Part shown: piece by piece, positions 49,048-52,059 of the stretch
Layout: each line of letters begins with the position of its first letter
Position numbering within the stretch: position 1 is the first letter of the stretch
NCBI GenBank assembly: GCA_947453965.1
Contig: CANGIQ010000001.1
Span: forward strand, 1-52,059
Reading direction: 5' to 3'
Source: Comamonadaceae bacterium
Lineage (GTDB): Bacteria > Pseudomonadota > Gammaproteobacteria > Burkholderiales > Burkholderiaceae_C
Length of the DNA stretch: 52,059 bases
Position numbers and translations under genes: made by a program
The notes under the pieces: generated by a model
What the model saw: only the letters and a program-made list of their open reading frames with translations
Told to the model about the DNA's origin: nothing
Databases searched by the model: none

Positions 49048-49057
49048 GGCCACAGGC

Positions 49058-52000
49058 ATGAACAATTTCAACCTTTCCAAATGGGCGCTCGATCACCCGG
49101 CGCTCACGCGCTACCTGATGGTCGTCTTGATGATCTTGGGCGTGGCGGCTTACTTTCAACTGGGCCAAGACGAAGACCCGCCGTTCACCTTCCGCGCCAT
49201 GGTGGTACGCACCTATTGGCCTGGCGCCACCGCGCAGCAAGTGGCCGAGCAGGTGACCGACAAGCTCGAGCGCACGCTGCAAGAAGTGCCTTACGCCGAC
49301 AAGATTCGCAGCTATTCCAAGCCCGGTGAATCGCAAATCATTTTTCAGATCAAGGACTCGTCCAAACCTGCCGATGTGCCCAATGTTTGGTACACCGTGC
49401 GCAAGAAAATTGGCGACATCCGCTACACCCTGCCGCAAGGCGTGCAAGGTCCGTTTTTCAATGACGAATTTGGCGATGTGTTTGGCGTGATTTACGCCTT
49501 GGATGCGCCAGGTTTCACCCCCGCTGAAGTCAAGCGCTTTGCCGACGATGTGCGCCAGCAACTGCTGCGTGTGCCCGATGTGGCCAAGGTCGAGCAGTTT
49601 GGCGTGCAAGACGAAAAAATCTTCATTGAAATTGCGCAAAAGCGTTTGGTACAACTCGGTCTGGATGTGGGCGCGGTGTTGGCCCAACTCGGCCAAGAAA
49701 ATGCGGTGGAGAACGCGGGCACGATTCAGTCGCCACTGGATGTGCTGCAAGTGCGCATCGAAGGCCAGTTTGAAACGGCAGAGCAGCTGCGCGCCATGCC
49801 GATTCGCGGCAGCTCGGGGCAGCAACTCAGGCTGGGCGATATTGCCACCGTCACACGCGGTTACATCGATCCACCCTCGGTCAAGGTGCATCACCAAGGT
49901 AAATCAGTGATCGCTTTGGGCGTGTCCATGGCCAAAGGCGGGGACATCATCAGGCTGGGCCATGCGTTGCAAGAAGCCACGGCACGGATTGAAAAAACAC
50001 TGCCCGCTGGCGTGAGCCTGGAACAGGTGCAAGACCAACCCAAAGCGGTGGCCCGCTCGGTGGGTGAATTTGTGCGCGTGTTGATTGAGGCGGTGCTGAT
50101 TGTGCTGGTGGTCAGCTTTGTCGCCCTGGGGCTGCACAAAGGCGGTCGCTACGGCTGGTATGTGGACATTCGCCCAGGCTTGGTGGTCGCCATCACCATT
50201 CCCTTGGTGTTGGCCATGACGTTTTTGGCCATGCACTACTGGGGCATTGGTTTGCACAAAATCTCGCTCGGCTCGCTCATCATTGCGCTGGGTTTGTTGG
50301 TGGACGACGCCATCATTGCGGTTGAGATGATGGTGCGCAAAATGGAAGAGGGCTACGACCGCGTGCGTGCGGCCACCTTCGCCTATGAAGTCACGGCCAT
50401 GCCGATGTTGACCGGAACGCTCATCACCGCTGCAGGTTTTTTGCCCATTGGCATTGCCAAATCGACGGTGGGTGAGTACACCTATGCGATTTTTGCGGTC
50501 ACGGTGATTGCGTTGATTTTGAGCTGGTGGGTGTCGGTCTACTTTGTTCCCTACCTGGGCACCCTGTTGTTGCAGGTCAAGCCGCATGATGCGCACGGCG
50601 GCGAGCATGAGTTGTTCGATGGCCCGTTCTATGCCAACTTTCGCCGCGCGGTGACTTGGTGTGTGGAATACCGCTGGAAAGCGATTGGCATCACCGTGCT
50701 GTTGTTTGTCTTAGGGCTGGTCGGCATGAGCCGTGTGCAGCAGCAGTTCTTCCCGGACTCCAGTCGCCCCGAAGTATTGGTGGATTTGTGGTTCCCCGAG
50801 GGCACGTCGTTCAAAGTGAACGAGGCTGTGACGCATGCGGTGGAGCAACGCTTGTTGGCGCAAGAAGGCGTGGAGTCTGTGAGTTCATGGATTGGCTCAG
50901 GTTTGCCACGTTTTTACTTGCCTTTGGACCAGGTGTTCCCGCAAGCCAACGTGTCGCAAATCATGGTGATCCCTAAAGACTTGAAGCGCCGTGAATCCTT
51001 GCGGGTGGAATTGCCCACGTTGCTGGCGCAAGAGTTTCCAGAGGCGCGAGCCCGCGTCAAGCTCTTGCCCAATGGACCGCCTGTGCCTTATCCGGTGCAG
51101 TTCCGTGTGATGGGGGCAAACCCTCTGGTGTTGCGCCAACGGGCTGACGAGGTCAAAGCGGTCATGCGCGCCAGTGCTGTCACGCGTGGCGTGAACGACA
51201 ACTGGAATGAACCAGTCAAGGTGGTCAAGCTCGAGATCGACCAAGCCAAAGCCCGTGCGTTGGGCGTGACCAGCCAGTCGATTGCACAAGCCACCCGCAC
51301 TTTGCTGGTGGGCTCGACGGTGGAGCAGTTCCGTGAGGACAACAAACTCATCGACATTGTGCTGCGCCAACCGGTGGAAGAACGCGATGCCATCAGCGAT
51401 TTGACCAACGCCTATATCCCGACCGCTTCTGGTCGCATGATCCCTGCCACGCAAATCATCAAGCCCGTGTTCGCCTGGGAGCCTGGGGTGATGTGGCGTG
51501 AAGGACGCGAATACGCCATCACGGTGCAAAGCGACATCGTCGATGGCTTGCAAGGCGCTACGGTGACCAAGCAGCTGTTGCCCGAGTTGAAAAAACTCGA
51601 AGCGCAGTGGGCGCAGACCGGTTCAACGCCTTACCGCATTGAGGTGGCGGGTGCGGTAGAAGAAAGCGCCAAGGGCTCGAGCTCAATTTCGGCCGGCATG
51701 CCCTTGATGTTGTTCATCACGTTCACCTTGCTGATGTTGCAGCTGCACAGCTTCAGCCGCGCCGTGCTGGTGTTTTTGACCGGTCCTTTGGGCTTGGCCG
51801 GCGTGGCGGGCGCTTTGTTGGTGCTGGACCGACCGTTTGGCTTTGTGGCTTTGTTGGGCGTGATTGCCTTGATGGGCATGATTCAGCGCAATTCCGTCAT
51901 CTTGATTGACCAAATCGAACAAGACCGTGCCAGTGGCATCCCCGCTTGGGAGGCGATTGTGGAGTCTGCTGTGCGTCGTTTGCGTCCCATTGTGCTGACT

Positions 52001-52059
52001 GCCGCGGCCGCTGTGTTGGCCATGATTCCGCTCACACGCAGCGTGTTTTGGGGCCCGAT
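49058..52059 (+). CDS. RND efflux transporter inner-membrane pump, 5' part
   Basis: Proton-driven efflux pump of the RND family, open from ATG 49058 through the window edge (1000 codons seen; about 20-50 residues missing). It starts MNNFNLSKWALDHPALTRYLM. The first transmembrane helix and periplasmic domain have the family's DPPFTFRAMVVRTYWPGATA. The proton-relay aspartates are in LGLLVDDAIIAVEMM (helix 4). The second half repeats the fold from about WCVEYRWKAIGITVLLF. Helices near the end include GVIALMGMIQRNSVILIDQI, diagnostic of RND pumps. The sequence looks closer to the shorter periplasmic-loop MMPL/AcrB-like pumps common in betaproteobacteria. Substrates are unknown. Confidence 0.95.
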   Translation, partial: MNNFNLSKWALDHPALTRYLMVVLMILGVAAYFQLGQDEDPPFTFRAMVVRTYWPGATAQQVAEQVTDKLERTLQEVPYADKIRSYSKPGESQIIFQIKDSSKPADVPNVWYTVRKKIGDIRYTLPQGVQGPFFNDEFGDVFGVIYALDAPGFTPAEVKRFADDVRQQLLRVPDVAKVEQFGVQDEKIFIEIAQKRLVQLGLDVGAVLAQLGQENAVENAGTIQSPLDVLQVRIEGQFETAEQLRAMPIRGSSGQQLRLGDIATVTRGYIDPPSVKVHHQGKSVIALGVSMAKGGDIIRLGHALQEATARIEKTLPAGVSLEQVQDQPKAVARSVGEFVRVLIEAVLIVLVVSFVALGLHKGGRYGWYVDIRPGLVVAITIPLVLAMTFLAMHYWGIGLHKISLGSLIIALGLLVDDAIIAVEMMVRKMEEGYDRVRAATFAYEVTAMPMLTGTLITAAGFLPIGIAKSTVGEYTYAIFAVTVIALILSWWVSVYFVPYLGTLLLQVKPHDAHGGEHELFDGPFYANFRRAVTWCVEYRWKAIGITVLLFVLGLVGMSRVQQQFFPDSSRPEVLVDLWFPEGTSFKVNEAVTHAVEQRLLAQEGVESVSSWIGSGLPRFYLPLDQVFPQANVSQIMVIPKDLKRRESLRVELPTLLAQEFPEARARVKLLPNGPPVPYPVQFRVMGANPLVLRQRADEVKAVMRASAVTRGVNDNWNEPVKVVKLEIDQAKARALGVTSQSIAQATRTLLVGSTVEQFREDNKLIDIVLRQPVEERDAISDLTNAYIPTASGRMIPATQIIKPVFAWEPGVMWREGREYAITVQSDIVDGLQGATVTKQLLPELKKLEAQWAQTGSTPYRIEVAGAVEESAKGSSSISAGMPLMLFITFTLLMLQLHSFSRAVLVFLTGPLGLAGVAGALLVLDRPFGFVALLGVIALMGMIQRNSVILIDQIEQDRASGIPAWEAIVESAVRRLRPIVLTAAAAVLAMIPLTRSVFWGP

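Noticed and set aside
1-52059. CRISPR arrays, insertion sequences, phage genes, rRNA
   Set aside because: No regularly spaced repeats, transposase-like proteins, phage structural proteins or rRNA sequences were seen on either strand.

Overview
The window comes from a betaproteobacterium, most likely Burkholderiales and Comamonadaceae-like. This is inferred from the infC-rpmI-rplT-pheS-pheT-ihfA-merR-tRNA-Pro order, the abundance of TctC/Bug and branched-chain-type ABC uptake systems, the hpnCDE cassette and the protein sequences. No species can be assigned without a search. Both ends cut genes: infC at the left and an RND efflux permease at the right.

Layout. (1) 1-5815 is a housekeeping block: 3' end of infC, L35, L20, both phenylalanyl-tRNA synthetase subunits, IHF alpha, a small MerR regulator and tRNA-Pro(GGG), with three clear intrinsic terminators and a structured leader before rpmI. 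(2) 5922-14987 is an aromatic-type catabolic island. A minus-strand operon (citrate-synthase-fold lyase, CoA ligase, intradiol dioxygenase, TetR) is divergent from a five-gene plus-strand operon (ABC binding protein, permease, permease-ATPase fusion, ATPase, YciI protein). A palindromic operator sits on the minus-strand promoter. (3) 15102-18079 is a tctCBA tripartite tricarboxylate transporter. (4) 18236-22125 holds malic enzyme, KDPG aldolase and a PfkB sugar kinase, all feeding pyruvate metabolism. (5) 22443-24334 holds a secreted subtilisin-like protease and a truncated EAL-domain relative without catalytic residues, both set in AT-rich DNA.

(6) 24331-32750 is a near-complete tetronate (threonate/erythronate) catabolic locus: GntR regulator, ltnD dehydrogenase, TRAP transporter dctPQM, otnK kinase, otnC decarboxylase and otnI/hyi isomerase, with an aroE-type gene at the end. 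Two identical TTGTCATACAA sites mark a likely GntR regulon. (7) 32918-40212 is a second GntR-controlled operon: a complete five-gene ABC importer followed by a VanA/VanB-type Rieske O-demethylase pair. Two TGTATACA sites exactly 63 bp apart lie before it. (8) 40367-43060 is a compact cell-shape cluster: bactofilin, membrane-anchored M23 endopeptidase, second bactofilin, and a RodZ-like HTH/transmembrane protein. (9) 43085-47848 holds ferrochelatase, a HAD hydrolase and the squalene-forming hpnC-hpnD-hpnE operon. (10) 47944-52059 holds an RND efflux adaptor lipoprotein and most of its inner-membrane pump.

The strongest leads for something undescribed are the bactofilin/M23/bactofilin/RodZ-like module, the lyase-ligase-dioxygenase operon whose lyase lacks two canonical citrate-synthase catalytic residues, and the degenerate EAL protein. 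All functional calls rest on motif and family recognition by eye. No database search was run.
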